A DNA stretch of 64,000 nucleotides from Peromyscus leucopus (lineage: Eukaryota; Chordata; Mammalia; Rodentia; Cricetidae), in contig NC_051066.1 of NCBI RefSeq assembly GCF_004664715.2, forward strand, positions 84,531,735 to 84,595,734. The letters are read 5' to 3'. Below are positions 1-10,885 of this stretch, piece after piece. The notes below the pieces were generated by a model. It worked only from the letters and a program-made list of their open reading frames with translations, had not been told where the DNA came from and did not search any database. Positions within the stretch are counted from its first letter, which is position 1. Each line of letters opens with the position of its first letter. Both the position numbers and the translations under genes were made by a program.

Positions 1-205
1 TGCATTTGCACTTCGGATATAGAGAATACACAGGAAGAAGTGGGGCTGGCCTGTAGCTGTGGAGCCTCAAGCCTGCCTCCAGCGACCCACTTCTTGCCGT
101 TCTACACAACCTCCTCAAAGAGTGGCAGCTGCAGAGGACCATGTTCAATCATGTGATCCTATGGGGGACACTTCATATTCAAACCACAGTAACCATATTC
201 TTGAA
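1..205 (+). mobile_element. Rodent medium-reiteration repeat, 3' end (cut by window edge)
   Basis: The stretch 'ctgcctccagcgacccactt' through 'cctatgggggacacttcat' and 'attcaaaccaca' is the 3' part of a very common rodent repeat that usually begins with a 'gtttctattgctgtg' end. Only the 3' end lies in the window. I recognise the sequence but do not assign a database name. Confidence 0.55.
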
Positions 206-1409
206 GGAGCAAGCCGTACAAAGAATTTTCTAAGTGATAGGGAGCAAGTGCAAAAATCCTGAGGCAAACCTAGATTTACTTGTTCATTGAAGAGAGGGGT
301 CGGGATGACAGAGGCAGAGTGGGACAGAAAGGAGAGGTGAGTGAGACAAAGGTTATGAAGGGCCTCGATGTAAAGCAGGCCAGGCACACATGCAAATAAG
401 CATGGTAATGTGTGACCATCTCAGTCTCTGGAGACCCTACGCTGGCAAATTAAAAAATTCAACCTCTGATGCAGTTCCAGGAACCATGACTTAGCCAGGA
501 GTGACAATTCTGAATGCACTAGTCTTTGATTGCAATCTTTTAAATTGTAGTCTTTCTTTTCTTTTATAAAGCTGTATTTAATAAAAGACAAATATTACAG
601 TTTATTCCATACAAGCAAAAACCAACTGTAAGGTGTGTATCCCTTTGTGGCATGTGGGCTTATGGTAAAAAGCTGGGGGCAGGGATAAGACAATTCTTAA
701 TAAAATCTTGATGCCCAGTTTACCAACTGTTGGATTCAGAGCCAGCTCATGAATCACGATTCCCAAGCTGGGCCTGAATTCTAATTAAAATGAAAACCAA
801 GTAGATTAGCCCTGACAGCTTTATATTAGGTCACGTGAAGAAAGATGCATTCACCATTTCACTGCGGTATATCACAACAATGTTTTTACAATGTTTTACC
901 TGCTAAGTTCATGAGCATATTTACTTTTAAAATTCAGAAAACAGACTATCAGTTTTATAAATTTCCCTTTCCTTTTAACACAAAATATTTTCTCTTGAGC
1001 AAAGTTGGCCTGCAGCTTTACTCAGATATATGGGTGTGGGGGTAAGGTTTATCAAAAACGAAGCCAAGCTGTACACTTGGGGCTATTGAATTTAATACAA
1101 TTATTATTATCGGGATACTGTTCTGTAGCTGCTAATATTTCCCAAATTTTATAGACTAGGAAACTAGATCTCAGAAAGTTCAAGTTATTAGCCAAGGACT
1201 GACTTGGGTGCTTGGTGGACTGGGAACTCATGAGGAGTGTCAGACATTTGTCTTCACTGCCTGTCAAACCACATCCCCTCCTTGAGTACCATTTAACTAT
1301 CTATGGAGCAGGGGCAGGGCGACCCCACCTTCTCAGTTCTGGTCAGAACGGAGGATACAAATCATAGCTTGAGAAGGACTTTGTACATGGTAGTTTAAAT
1401 ATGAGAAAA
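206..1409. other. No recognised feature
   Basis: AT-rich non-coding DNA. I see no repeat consensus, no convincing reading frame and no RNA gene. The purine-rich part near 290-350 is unremarkable. Confidence 0.5.
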
Positions 1410-1992
1410 TGACACCTATACTATCCCCTGTAGGGCCCAGAGAACAGAAGATGGGGAGGCAAGAATGTAAGAGCTCAAAGATAGGAAATAAGAGTTATAA
1501 AATTTCCTGAGCAAGACATGGTCGTTGGACAATGAACTTACAGCCTCTATGGATGACTGCACTGGATCTGCCCATGAATGGGACATCAAAAATCAGGCAC
1601 GGATAGAGGGGGGACTTGGGGAGTGCCTTATGCCTCCCTGAGGAAAAAAAAATAATTTAAAATATTTATTGTACACCATATTTAGGGAGCAGGGAATGAT
1701 TGCCTTTATTTATGTATTCATGAATGATGACCTCAAGCTCCAGTGTATAGTTCTACTACACTGGTCACACAGACGGCCCTGATTAAAGGAAAGGGGTCAT
1801 AAAACAAAATCAAAAGTCATAAATCTGAGCAAGGGACTAGGAGGGAACAGTGGGGTTGATAAAGGACGGAACTGGGGTAAGAGAAGGTGAGTGGAGAGAC
1901 TAATGGGAAAGCATTACATACATGTATAAAATTGTCAAACAACAAAATCAGTTTAAAGGAAACAAGAAATGAAAGAAAAGCTCACATTGTGG
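1410..1992 (+). mobile_element. L1 3' UTR fragment, sense
   Basis: Segments 'ggcaagaatgtaagagctca', 'ggactaggagggaac' and the closing 'catgtataaaattgtcaaac' follow the order of a rodent L1 3' UTR, ending in an A-rich tail. No ORF2 sequence precedes it, so the copy is 5'-truncated. The start is approximate because the 5' half is diverged. Confidence 0.6.
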
Positions 1993-2689
1993 TGTTTGAT
2001 CTAATTAACACACTGCATTTCAGTAGCAAGTGAACGCTTTGGTGATGCTGAGCAGGAACTCTGTGAGCATCAACTCTGCTGACATTTTCCTTTCTATATA
2101 CATGGGTTTGAGACAAAGAAATTCCTATTAGACAACAATACCATCTTAAAGGAGTATATCTTGATGTCAAAATCAACAGTAAGACGTTTTTTTCTACAAT
2201 GCAATCTCTCTGTAATATATTTTCTTCACAATACATTCTCTGTATAATTCCCCTAACATGTGTTTCTTCAAGATAAAAATAGCCATAGCAATCCATCAAA
2301 TATTAGGTTTGTGTATATTGAACAGGTGCACACTCTACCAACATCAGATGAACTCAGCATCACACAGCAACAACAATAATTAAAGAACAAGAGGTCATGA
2401 ATTTGAGATGAAATTGGGGGACAGGAGGAGTTGAAGTGGGAGGGAGTAGAAATTCTCAAAAGAAATTAAGTTTAAAGATAGTCATTCTACACCCTATCTC
2501 AAAAAGAAGAGCAAGCTCCTTGAAAGGTAGAAACACTTTAATATCATGATTATAGAAAAGGGGTATAAATAATTTTTTACATAGTGCAAGGAAAACACAG
2601 GAAAAGGAAATAGAATGGAGGCAGAGTTTGCATTGCGGATATATGTGCTTTAAAGCTCTTTATTGACATACTCCTGAGAGGTGGAAAAA
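1993..2689. other. No recognised feature
   Basis: Non-coding AT-rich DNA between two L1 copies. No repeat or gene signature is recognised. Confidence 0.45.
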
Positions 2690-2694
2690 TTAGA

Positions 2695-2697
<3 letters not shown>

Positions 2698-2731
<34 letters not shown>
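2698..2731. repeat. (GT)n microsatellite
   Basis: About 17 GT units lie at the broken end of the antisense L1 ORF2. The Thr-His run in the minus-strand frame here is this microsatellite, not protein. Confidence 0.95.
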
Positions 2732-2733
<2 letters not shown>

Positions 2734-2969
2734 GTATTTTATTAATTAAGGAATTGAGGAATTTTAATCTATAGATTGCTTTTGGTAAGATTACTATTTT
2801 TACTATGTTAATCATACCTATCCATGAGCATGGGAGATCTTTGCATTTTCTGATATCTGCTTCAATTTTTTTCTTCAAAGACTTAAAGTTCTTGTCATAC
2901 AGGTCTTTCACTTGCTTAGAGTTACCCCAAGGTATTTTATATTATTTGTGGCTATTGTACAAGGTAATG

Positions 2970-3461
2970 TGTAGATGATTTTCTAAATCATCTTATTAAA
3001 TTAAAAAAAAACATGGAGCCAAATATAGGGGGTTAAGCCTTAGAGAGATCAGGGAAACAGGGAGAGCTACCAGTCAACCTTACCTCACTAACTCTGTAGC
3101 TTCCAAATGTGAGCCATTTCCTGTCTACCCATGCTTTTATATGCCTTGCTTTTCTGCCCACTTATTGGCTCTTAGCCCAGATACCTCACTTCCTTGTCAC
3201 TGTCTGTCTGTATAGACCTCCAGGTTTCTATGGTTGGTACTTGAACTAAAGGCATGTGTCACCATGCTTGGCTCTGCTCACTGGTATGGCCTTGAACACA
3301 CAGAGACCTTGCCTGTTAAGTGATTGGATTAAGGGTATGTGCTGCCCGACTTTGTTTACTTAAAATGGCTGGCCCTTCCCCCCTGATCTCCAGGCAACCT
3401 TTATTTATCAAAGCACAAATAAAATATCACCACATTTCAGCACAAATAAAATATCACCACA
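2970..3461 (+). mobile_element. Solo ERV LTR inside L1, 6-bp target duplication
   Basis: The 492-bp segment begins TGTAGATG and ends ATCACCACA, and is flanked by GTAATG at 2964-2969 and 3462-3467. Removing it restores continuous L1 ORF2 sequence. TG...CA ends with a 6-bp duplication are typical of class II (ERVK-like) integration. Two AATAAA signals near the right end put the LTR in plus orientation. A 22-bp unit at 3413-3434 is repeated at 3440-3461, duplicating the terminal segment. Family name not assigned. Confidence 0.85.
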
Positions 3462-4324
3462 GTAATGTTTCCCTGATTTCTTTCTCAGCCCATTTATCAT
3501 TTATATATAGGAGAGCTACTGATTTTTTTAAGTTAAACTTGTATTCTGTCACATTACTGAGGGTGTTTATCAGCTGTAGGAGTTCTCTGGCAGAATTTTT
3601 GGGGTCACTTATATATACTATCATATAGTCTGCAAATAACAAAAATTTGACTTCTTCCTTTCCAATTTTTATCACTTTGATCTCCTTTTGTTGTCTTATT
3701 GCTCTAGCTAGGACTTCAAGTACTATATTGAATGGAGAGTGGACAGCCTTGTCTTATCCCTGATTATAGTGGAATTGTTTTGAGTTTCTCTCCATTTAAT
3801 TTATTGGCTGTTGGCTTGCTATAAATTGCCTTTTTATGTTTATGTATATTCCTTGTATTCCTGATCACTCCAGGACCTTCATCATGAAGGGTTGTTGGAT
3901 TTTTGTCAAAGGCTTTTTTAGCGTCTAATGAGATGACCATGTTTGTTTTTTTTCTTTCAGTTTGTTTATATGGTGTATTGCATTGACAGATTTCATATGT
4001 TGAACCAAACTTGCATCTCTGGGATGAAGCCTACTTAGTCATGGTGGATAATACTTTTGATGTGCTCTTGGATTCAGTTTGCCAGTATTTTATTGAATAT
4101 ATTGTGTCAATGTTCATGAGTATAATTAATCTGTAATTCTCTTTCTTTGGTGCATCTTGTGTGGTTTGGTATCAGGGTAACTGTAGCCTCATAAAAAGTT
4201 TGGCAAGGTTCCTTCTGTTTTTATTGTGTGGAACAATTTGAAGAGTATTGGTATTAGCTCTTCTTTTAAATTCTGGTAGAGAATTCTGTGCTGAAACCAT
4301 CTGGTCCTAGGCTTTTTTTTTTGC

Positions 4325-4338
4325 GGGGGGGGGGGGGG
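4325..4338. repeat. Run of 14 G
   Basis: An uninterrupted poly-G tract sits at the left junction between L1 and the nested LTR. It follows a T-run in the L1. It may be real slippage or a sequencing artefact. Confidence 0.9.
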
Positions 4339-4715
4339 TAAACTGGAGAGTTTTCTCTTCAGGTTCCGCCAAGCCCTGGCAGTCCAACAGCCCACTTATA
4401 AAATAAACACACAGACGCTTATATTATTTAAAGTGCTTGGCCTAATGGCTCAGGCTTCTACCTATCTATTTCTTACACCTTAAATTAATCCATTTCTATA
4501 AATCTATACCTTGCCACCTGGCTCGTAGCTTACCGGCATCTTCACATGCTGCTTGTCATGGCGGCAGCTGGCAGTGTCTCCCTCCGCCTTCCTGTTCTCT
4601 CAATTCTCCTTTCTGTTAGTCCCGCCTATACTTCCTGCCTGGTTACTGGCCAATCAGTGTTTTATTTATTGACCAATCAGAGCAACACATTTGGCATACA
4701 GACCATCCCACAGCA
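4337..4715 (-). mobile_element. ERV LTR inside L1
   Basis: Shares its body with the LTRs at 48943-49330 and 19401-19790: the 'cttgtcatggcggcagctgg' core, paired CCAAT motifs ('ggccaatcagtg', 'gaccaatcagag') and the end 'cccacagca'. Read on the minus strand it begins TGCTGTGGGATGG, with CCAAT boxes early and a TTTATTTTATAA segment late, the normal U3 to R order. L1 sequence resumes at about 4720 ('gagacttttcatgactg'). The left end is blurred by the G-run, so the exact target duplication is unclear; TGCGGGG is a candidate on both sides. Confidence 0.8.
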
Positions 4716-5455
4716 GGGATGCGGGGAGACTTTTCATGACTGTTTCTATTTCCTTAGGGGTTGTAGGGCTATTTGAATTGTTTATCTGGTCTTGATTTAA
4801 TTTTGGTATGTGGTAACTATCCAGAAAATTGTCCATTTTTTTCAGATTTTCCAATTTTTGTGGAGTACAGGTTTTTGAAGAATGACCTGGTGATTCTCTG
4901 AATTTCCTCATTGTCTATTGTTATGTCTTTCTTTTCATTTCTGATTTTGTTAATTTGGATGTTCTCTCTCTGCCTTTTGGTTAGTTTGGATAGGGGCTTT
5001 TCTAGCTTGTTGATTTTTCTCAAAGAACCAACTCTTTGTTTTATTGATTCTTTATATTGTTCTCTTTGTTTCTATTTTATTGATTTCAGACCTCAATTTG
5101 ATTCCTCTTCCTCTTCTATTCCTCTTGGGTGAGTTTGCTTCTTTTTGTTCTAGAGCCTTTAGGTGTGCTGTTAACTTCCTAGTGTGAGATTTCTGCAATT
5201 TCTGTAGGTGGGCATTTAATGCTATGAACTTTCCTCTTAGCACTGCTTTCATACTGTCCTATTAGTCTGGGTATGTTGTACATTCATTTTCATTGAATTC
5301 TAGGAAGTCTTTAATTTCTTTATTTCTTCCATGGCCCATTGGTGATTCAATTGGGCATTATTCAGTTTCCATGAGATTGCAGGCTTTCTTTTATTTTTGT
5401 TGTTGTTGAAATCTAACTTGAAGCCATGGTGGTCCAATAAAAAACAAGAGGTTAT

Positions 5456-5489
5456 TTCTTTCTTTCTTTCTTTCTTTTTTTTTTTTTTT
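5456..5489. repeat. (TTTC)n / poly-T tract
   Basis: A TTTC repeat running into about 18 T, within the antisense ORF2 endonuclease region. It creates the lysine-rich run seen in minus-strand translation. Confidence 0.9.
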
Positions 5490-6229
5490 GTATCTGTTGA
5501 GATTTGCTTTGTGACTGAGTATGTGGTCAATTTTAGAGAAGGTTGCATGGGGTGCTAAGAAGAAGGTATATTCTTCTGTGTTAGGGTGAAATGTTCTGTA
5601 GGTATCTATTAAGTCCATTAGAGTCATTACATCTGCTAGATCTCCTATTTCTCTGTTAAGTTTCTGTCTGGCAGATCTGTCCATTGGTGAGAGTGGGGTG
5701 TTGAAGTCTCCCACTACTGGTGTGTGGGGTTTGATGTGTAATTTCAGCTTTAGTAATGTTTCTTTTACATATGTGGGGGCCCTTATATTTGGGCATAAAT
5801 GTTTAGAATTGAGACTTCATCTTGGTGGATTTTTCATGTGATGAATATGTATTGTCCTTCCCGTTCTCTTTTGATTGATTTTAGTTTGAAGCCTATTTTA
5901 TTAGATATTAATATAGCTACACCAGCTTGCTTCTCAGTCCATTTGATTGGAAAATCCTTTCCCAGTCTTTCACTCTGAGGTAGTGTCTGTCTTTGAAGTT
6001 GTTTCGTTTATGCAGCAGAAGGATAGATCCTGTTTTCATATCTATTCTGTTAGCCTGCATCTTTTTATAGTTGAATTGAGTCCATTAATGACCAATGATT
6101 GTTAATTCCTGTTATCTTTTAGTGGTAGTGTGTGTGTTTCCCTTCTTTGGGATTTGCTGCTGTGGGGTTATCTATTGCCTGTGTTTTTGTGGGTGCATCC
6201 AACTTCCTTAGGTTGGAGTTTTCTTTCTA

Positions 6230-7275
6230 ATGCTTTTTATAGGGCTGGATTTGTGCATAGGTATTGTTTAAATCTGGTTTTGCCTTGGAATGTCTTGTTC
6301 ACTCTATCTATGGTGATTAAAAGTTTTGCTAAGTATAGTAGTCTGGGCTGGCATCCATAGTCTCTTAGTGCCTGCATTCTGTCTGTTTATGACCTTCTAG
6401 GTTTCAGAGACTCCATTGAGAAGTCAGGTGTTATTCTGATGTGTCTGCCTTTATAAGTCACTTGGCCTTTTCCCTTTGCTACTCTTAATATTCTTTCTTT
6501 ATTCTGTATGTTTAGTGGTTTAATTATTATGTGGCAAGAGGACTTTTTGGAGAGCTCTAGTCTATTGGTGTTCTATAAGCTTCTTGTATCCTCATAGGTA
6601 TTTCCTTCTTTAAGTTGGGAAAGTTTTCTTCTATGATTTTGTTAAATGTATTTTCTGTTCCTTTGAGTTGGTATTCTTCTCCTTCTTCTATCCCTATTAA
6701 TCTTAGGTTTGGCCTTTTCATGGTGTCCCAGATTTCCTGGACATTTTGTATTATGACTTTTTTGGCTTTAGTGTTGTCTTTGATTAATCTATTTCCTCTA
6801 TTGTATCTTCCACACCAGAGAGATTCTCTTCCATCTCTTGTATTCTGTTGGTTATACTTACATCTGTAGTTCCTGTTCATTTACTCAGATTTTCTACTTC
6901 CAACATTCCCTCAGTTTATGTCTTCTTCACGGCTTCTATTTTTTCAGGTCTTGAACTGTTTTTTTCAACTGTTTCATTGGTTTTTCTTGGTTTTCTTGGC
7001 TTTCTTTAAGGGATTTATTGATTTTTTTCCAATGTTTTGTTTGTCTTTTCCTCAACTTCTTTAAGGGAATATTTCATTTCCCTTTTAAAGGTCACTGTCA
7101 TCTTCATAAAGTTATTTTTAAGGTCACTTACTTCTGCTTTTTCTACATTGTGATGTTCAGGTCTTGCTGTTGTAGGACTGCTCGGCTCTGGTGGTGCCCT
7201 ACTGCCATTTATGCTGTTGTTTTTATTTTTGCACTGGTGTCTACCTATCTCTTCCTCCAGTGGGTGCAAGAGGTG
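6230..7275 (-). pseudogene. L1 ORF1 (RNA-binding protein) pseudogene
   Basis: ORF1p is the nucleic-acid-binding chaperone of the L1 particle. Minus-strand translation gives an N-terminal, Lys/Glu-rich coiled-coil-like part (7269-7015, with EVSDLKNNF), then a central RNA-recognition part (6880-6557) with the typical VQEIWDTMKRPNLRLIGIEE stretch and EENFPNLKKE. A decayed C-terminal domain follows to about 6230. The frame is broken between these pieces. Its place between the 5' UTR and ORF2 fits normal L1 order. Confidence 0.88.
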
Positions 7276-7289
7276 CCTGTGTCTGAGTG

Positions 7290-7595
7290 AGCTGCTCTTG
7301 GTCCAATCTGTGCTTGCTGTGTCTGTGTCTCAGGGGGCCACTCTTGGTCCATTCATAGCTCTTTGTCTAATTGGAGCTGGCAGATTCTGTGTCTCAGGCA
7401 GCCACTCTTGGTCCAATACAAGCTGGCAGATTTGGTGTCTTAGGAAGACGCTGAAGTTGCAGGGGGATGGGTGGATTTGGGGCAGGGCATGATTCTTATA
7501 GATTGCAGGGTCTGATGAAGGGGTGTTGGTCAAGAATCCTGCCTGCAGGAGTCTCCCCTGCTGGCCAGCAACTGGAGCAGCCAAAACTAGACTCT
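7290..7595 (-). promoter_or_regulatory. L1 5' UTR with short internal repeats
   Basis: Upstream of ORF1 (on the minus strand) the motif 'ctcttggtcca' recurs at about 7295, 7341 and 7405, with 'gtctcagg' nearby, which suggests short diverged promoter repeats. L1 5' UTRs carry the internal promoter. This is the 5' boundary of the L1; MIR-like DNA follows immediately. Confidence 0.6.
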
Positions 7596-7720
7596 TGATT
7601 TTATTATATAGATGAAGAAACTGAGGTACAGAAAATTTAAATGATGTTCTGAAGATGACAGAACTATCAAAAGAGACTAAGTGTTCCTAACTGCTTGTTC
7701 TGAATTCAGTGATGCCAAGT
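7596..7720 (+). mobile_element. MIR SINE
   Basis: 'agatgaagaaactgaggtac' followed by 'agaaaatttaaatgatgttc' matches the MIR core and its downstream segment. Old and diverged, abutting the L1 5' end. Confidence 0.7.
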
Positions 7721-9175
7721 TGCCTGGATGGGTTAAGATGCCAGAGACTGGGGGATTCAGGTAGGATGTGTCTTGGCACAGTTTACTCTTTTCTGGTCTG
7801 CCTTTAAACATCATCCAAAGCCCTTTTTGTATTTGTCCACTGTCCACATCCTCTTGTTAGAACTTTTGCCCATCTATACTTGAAACTCTACCTCTTTCAA
7901 AAGAATCCCTTGGTAGAGGTGCCTCTCCTACATCGTGAAAACCACCCAATCCAATTGCCAGGTCTCTCATTGCCAATTCTTATCTATGGTGTACTAGCTG
8001 CATACTCAGGATTAGACATATATTCAGTCAAATCATAAGCCAACAGTGGTGATTACGTTCAGTGATGTCTGGGTCTCAAAATAGTAAGACCTCATTGTGA
8101 CTCCACTGTCCCAAGCCAGAGTATTCTATTTGGGTAAGGGAAAGAATGATTGAGGTGTGAGTGTTATCTCATGGTGGCTCTAGCACAGGCTTATGTCCCC
8201 TTGTCAGAAATAGAGTGGGCAGTGGATCACCCCAACATCTAGAGCAAGATGCAACACCAAGAACAGATGGATTAATTGCCTCTGATCCTGCTTCTAAATC
8301 CTTTTTCTTTTTCATCTTCAGCAAGAGAGTCTGTATTGATGAGCCATGATAGTTCTGTTGTGCTCTCAGACAACCCTTTCACAAGAGCCTTAGCAGTTAA
8401 TGCCTTTAATCAATAGGTGGCTACATGAAGAAGAATTTCCCAGGCCTGCTGAGTTGGGGGTGCAGAGAGATTTAAATACCCTTTAATTGCTGTAGGAAAG
8501 AATTCACTGAACTCACACAACCTCATTTCCTGGGATAACCTCATTATATTTATAGGTTCTTTCCAAAGACTCTGTTTTTAGGGTGTTTAAAGGTTTTCCC
8601 TAAAAGATCACTGAATTGTATCTCTATTTTTAAAGGCCTAAAAGCATTTCTCAGTGAATTTGAATGTTGGGAAACATCTCAGCATTAAAGCAGCCTTACA
8701 CTTTCATCTTCTCTGATCTCACTCTGATCACACAGCAGTTGTATCCACCGAGATTGGTGGTTACATAGAACTGGGAAGAGGGAAAAGAGGACTCCCAGTT
8801 CCTCAGCCAGCGTGCCTCTTCCCAACGGAGCACATGTCAGCACTTTTACAGTAATGTATGTTGACAGTGCTATTCCAAAGACAATCACACAAGAGATATT
8901 TGAGGAAACAAAATAAATGCAGGAGCATAGAGCACTCAGATAAGACAACCCATGACATCATCCCCAGCCAAGGTCCAACCATTTCCCTGCCTCAGCATCA
9001 TATTCTCCTTAATGGCAGTAGTATTTGTGCCAACAAAACAGTCAGTCAGACACCTGCTCTGTGTGAAGGAGGAGAGCTGATGGTCTTCCTGAACATGAGA
9101 AAGAAAAATACTTCTTATGCTGCACTTGTTCAAAAAAGAAAGTTGTTCACCTCGAGTGGGGAGCATGAGTAACAA
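7721..9175. other. No recognised feature
   Basis: Apparently single-copy non-coding DNA. Open frames here (for example 8858-9172 on plus, and overlapping minus frames) lack recognisable domains, and both strands are equally open, which argues against coding. Confidence 0.45.
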
Positions 9176-9355
9176 CATGAAACAAGATCAATGGCAAAGT
9201 GCAAACCGTAGATGAATAGCTCCAGTGTGGTATATCCACACTAGGGTACTATTCACTCATTGAAAGGAAGGCTATCAAGACATATGGTATACCTTATAGG
9301 AAACTTGAGGATAGGATCCTTGGTGAAGTCAACCAGTCACACAAGGATGAATATG

Positions 9356-9417
9356 ACCTGCTCTCTCCTTCTCTTCTTCCTCCCTTGCTCCCTCCCTCCC
9401 TATCTGTCTGTCTGTGC
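9356..9417. repeat. Pyrimidine-rich tract
   Basis: CTCC/CTTC-rich sequence ending in (CTGT)n-like DNA, inside the L1M 3' UTR. Confidence 0.8.
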
Positions 9418-9619
9418 CAAAAATATTCAAATTCACAGAGACAGAAAGTTGAATAGTGGTTGTTAGAGGCTAGAAGAAAAAACAACCGTGGACCTGATGT
9501 TTCATAAGCATAGAGCTTTAGTTTGAGGAGATCTGAAGATCTATGGTGGGGACACATGCCCAGAAATGTGAATGTATTGAGCCTACTCTTAAAAAATGGT
9601 TAAAATGATAAATTTTATG

Positions 9620-9801
9620 GGGTTTTTGTTTGTTTGTTTGTTTGGTTTTGGTTTTTTGAGACAGGGTTTCTCTGTGTAGCTTCAGTGCCTGTCCTGGATC
9701 TCATTCTGTAGACCAAACTGGCCTCAAACTCACAGAGATCTGCCTGGCTCTGCCTCCCAAGTGTTGGGATTAAAGGAGTGCACCACTACCACTTGGCTCC
9801 C
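9620..9801 (-). mobile_element. B1 SINE with 10-bp target duplication
   Basis: Antisense B1 (7SL-derived): T-rich tail, 'gagacagggtttctctgtgt', 'tgggattaaaggagtgcac'. AAATTTTATG at 9610-9619 and 9802-9811 flanks it exactly, and excising one copy restores the L1M sequence. Confidence 0.9.
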
Positions 9802-9835
9802 AAATTTTATGTTTTTATAAAAATTACACCTAAAC

Positions 9836-9915
9836 GAGCATTGTGGTGCATGCCTTTAATCCCAGCATGAGACCAGAGCAGGAAAAAAATCACAGATTAC
9901 ACAGTGAGTTCCAGG
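9836..9915 (+). mobile_element. Partial B1-like SINE
   Basis: 'ggtgcatgcctttaatccca' is a B1 A-box region. The middle is replaced or rearranged before 'gtgagttccaggtag'. Confidence 0.6.
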
Positions 9916-10240
9916 TAGACCCTTTTCCCCTGTTTTATTGAAAATAGATTCTTTTCTTACATAATACATCCTGATTATGGTTTCCTCCAATTTCCTCTCC
10001 ACCTCTCCTAAAAAGAACAGGCTTCTAAGAAATATTAATAAAATAAACAAAATAAAATATAAAGTTGAACATGACAAACAAACAAAAGGAAAAGATCCCA
10101 AGAGAAGGCACAAGAATCAGAGACCCACTCATTCACACTTAGGAATCTCATGAAAACATTAAACTGGAAGCTATAATATTTATATGCAGAGGACCTAGTG
10201 CAGATCCCTATTAGTCCTGTGCTTGCTGCTTCAGTCTGTG
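9916..10240 (-). mobile_element. L1 3' UTR fragment, antisense
   Basis: Reverse complement ends with 'aaaccataatcaggatgtat' and 'ttttcaataaaac', the 3' end of a rodent L1 subfamily also present in sense at 24705-25440. 5'-truncated. The polyadenylation-like AATAAA lies near 9930. Confidence 0.68.
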
Positions 10241-10241
10241 G

Positions 10242-10329
10242 GTGTAGTACATGGCCAGTGGGATGAAAACATCAGGTAGACGAGTCAAGTGTGTAGTACA
10301 TGGGCAGTGGATAAAAAACATCAGGTGGA
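10242..10329. repeat. Two-copy direct repeat, 49-bp period
   Basis: 'gtgtagtacatgg' then 'cagtgg' then 'aacatcaggt' occurs at 10242 and again at 10291, with small differences. It lies between two oppositely oriented L1 3' UTR fragments. Confidence 0.75.
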
Positions 10330-10844
10330 TGTTTTTCATGTTCCATATTTTTATTTGTCCTTATACCCACAGATAAATGTAGCCCTCACCTCTCAAGAAA
10401 ACTACAGCCAATAAAAATGCAGAGCTGTGGAGCCCAGCCCCAATGGAAACATCCATGAATCAGCTCCTACACTTAAGGCTCAGGGAGCATTAGAGAAGAG
10501 GAGGCAGAAACACTATAAGAGCCAGAGGATTGGAGAGTTTACTGTGAGACTGTATCTCCTAGGAAAGTTAGCACCATCCTTAAAGTCACCAATATGACTG
10601 CCTACACATGAGCTGAACAAAGACAAGGACAATAGACCTGCCAAAGTGGACTGTGGAAAGCCCATGAGGCCTCCACCCTACACAAAAAACTACAGGCAAC
10701 TAAAGAAAGCAGAGAGCAGGAAAAATAGTCTTCCCCAGGGAAGGGCACATCAATTGCTTATCTAACACCAAATAGCCAATCCTGAAAACATAAATACAAG
10801 TCACATTATACAGACAGAGGAGATGTATTTAGAAATATATGTGT

Positions 10845-10885
<41 letters not shown>

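Larger units (their letters stand above)
2735..6115 (-). pseudogene. L1 ORF2 (endonuclease/reverse transcriptase) pseudogene
   Basis: ORF2p carries an APE-type endonuclease and a reverse transcriptase for target-primed retrotransposition. Minus-strand pieces are recognisable in order. An endonuclease part (about 6010-5500) contains the GDFNTPLS motif near 5710 and SKIDHIL near 5540. A reverse transcriptase part includes the active-site region at 3622-3636, which reads FADY, where active L1 enzymes have two acidic residues (FADD); the second aspartate is lost. A downstream part at 2911-2740 contains KDLPCSWIG. Multiple frameshifts, a simple T-rich expansion near 5456-5489 and two LTR insertions break the frame. 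No functional product is possible. Confidence 0.9.
2690..7595 (-). mobile_element. Long antisense L1 retrotransposon, 3'-truncated, with two nested LTRs
   Basis: Read on the minus strand the order is 5' UTR (about 7595-7290), ORF1 (about 7275-6230) and ORF2 (about 6115-2735). The copy stops inside the C-terminal half of ORF2 at a (GT)n tract, so the rest of ORF2, the 3' UTR and the tail are missing. Two ERV LTRs were inserted later, at 2970-3461 and about 4337-4715. Removing them leaves about 4 kb of L1. Frameshifts and stops throughout show that the element is dead. The presence of 5' UTR with loss of the 3' end points to a deletion after insertion, since ordinary L1 truncation removes the 5' end. 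Confidence 0.92.
9180..9835 (+). mobile_element. L1M-type 3' UTR, interrupted by B1
   Basis: Recognisable in order: 'gatgaatagctccagtgtgg', 'gggtactattcactc', 'ccagtcacacaaggatgaat', 'cacagagacagaaag', 'atagtggttgttagaggct' and 'aaaaatggttaaaatgataa'. This is the classic ancient mammalian L1 3' UTR. It resumes after the B1 with 'aaattttatgtttttataaa'. A pyrimidine-rich expansion lies at 9356-9417. Confidence 0.82.
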
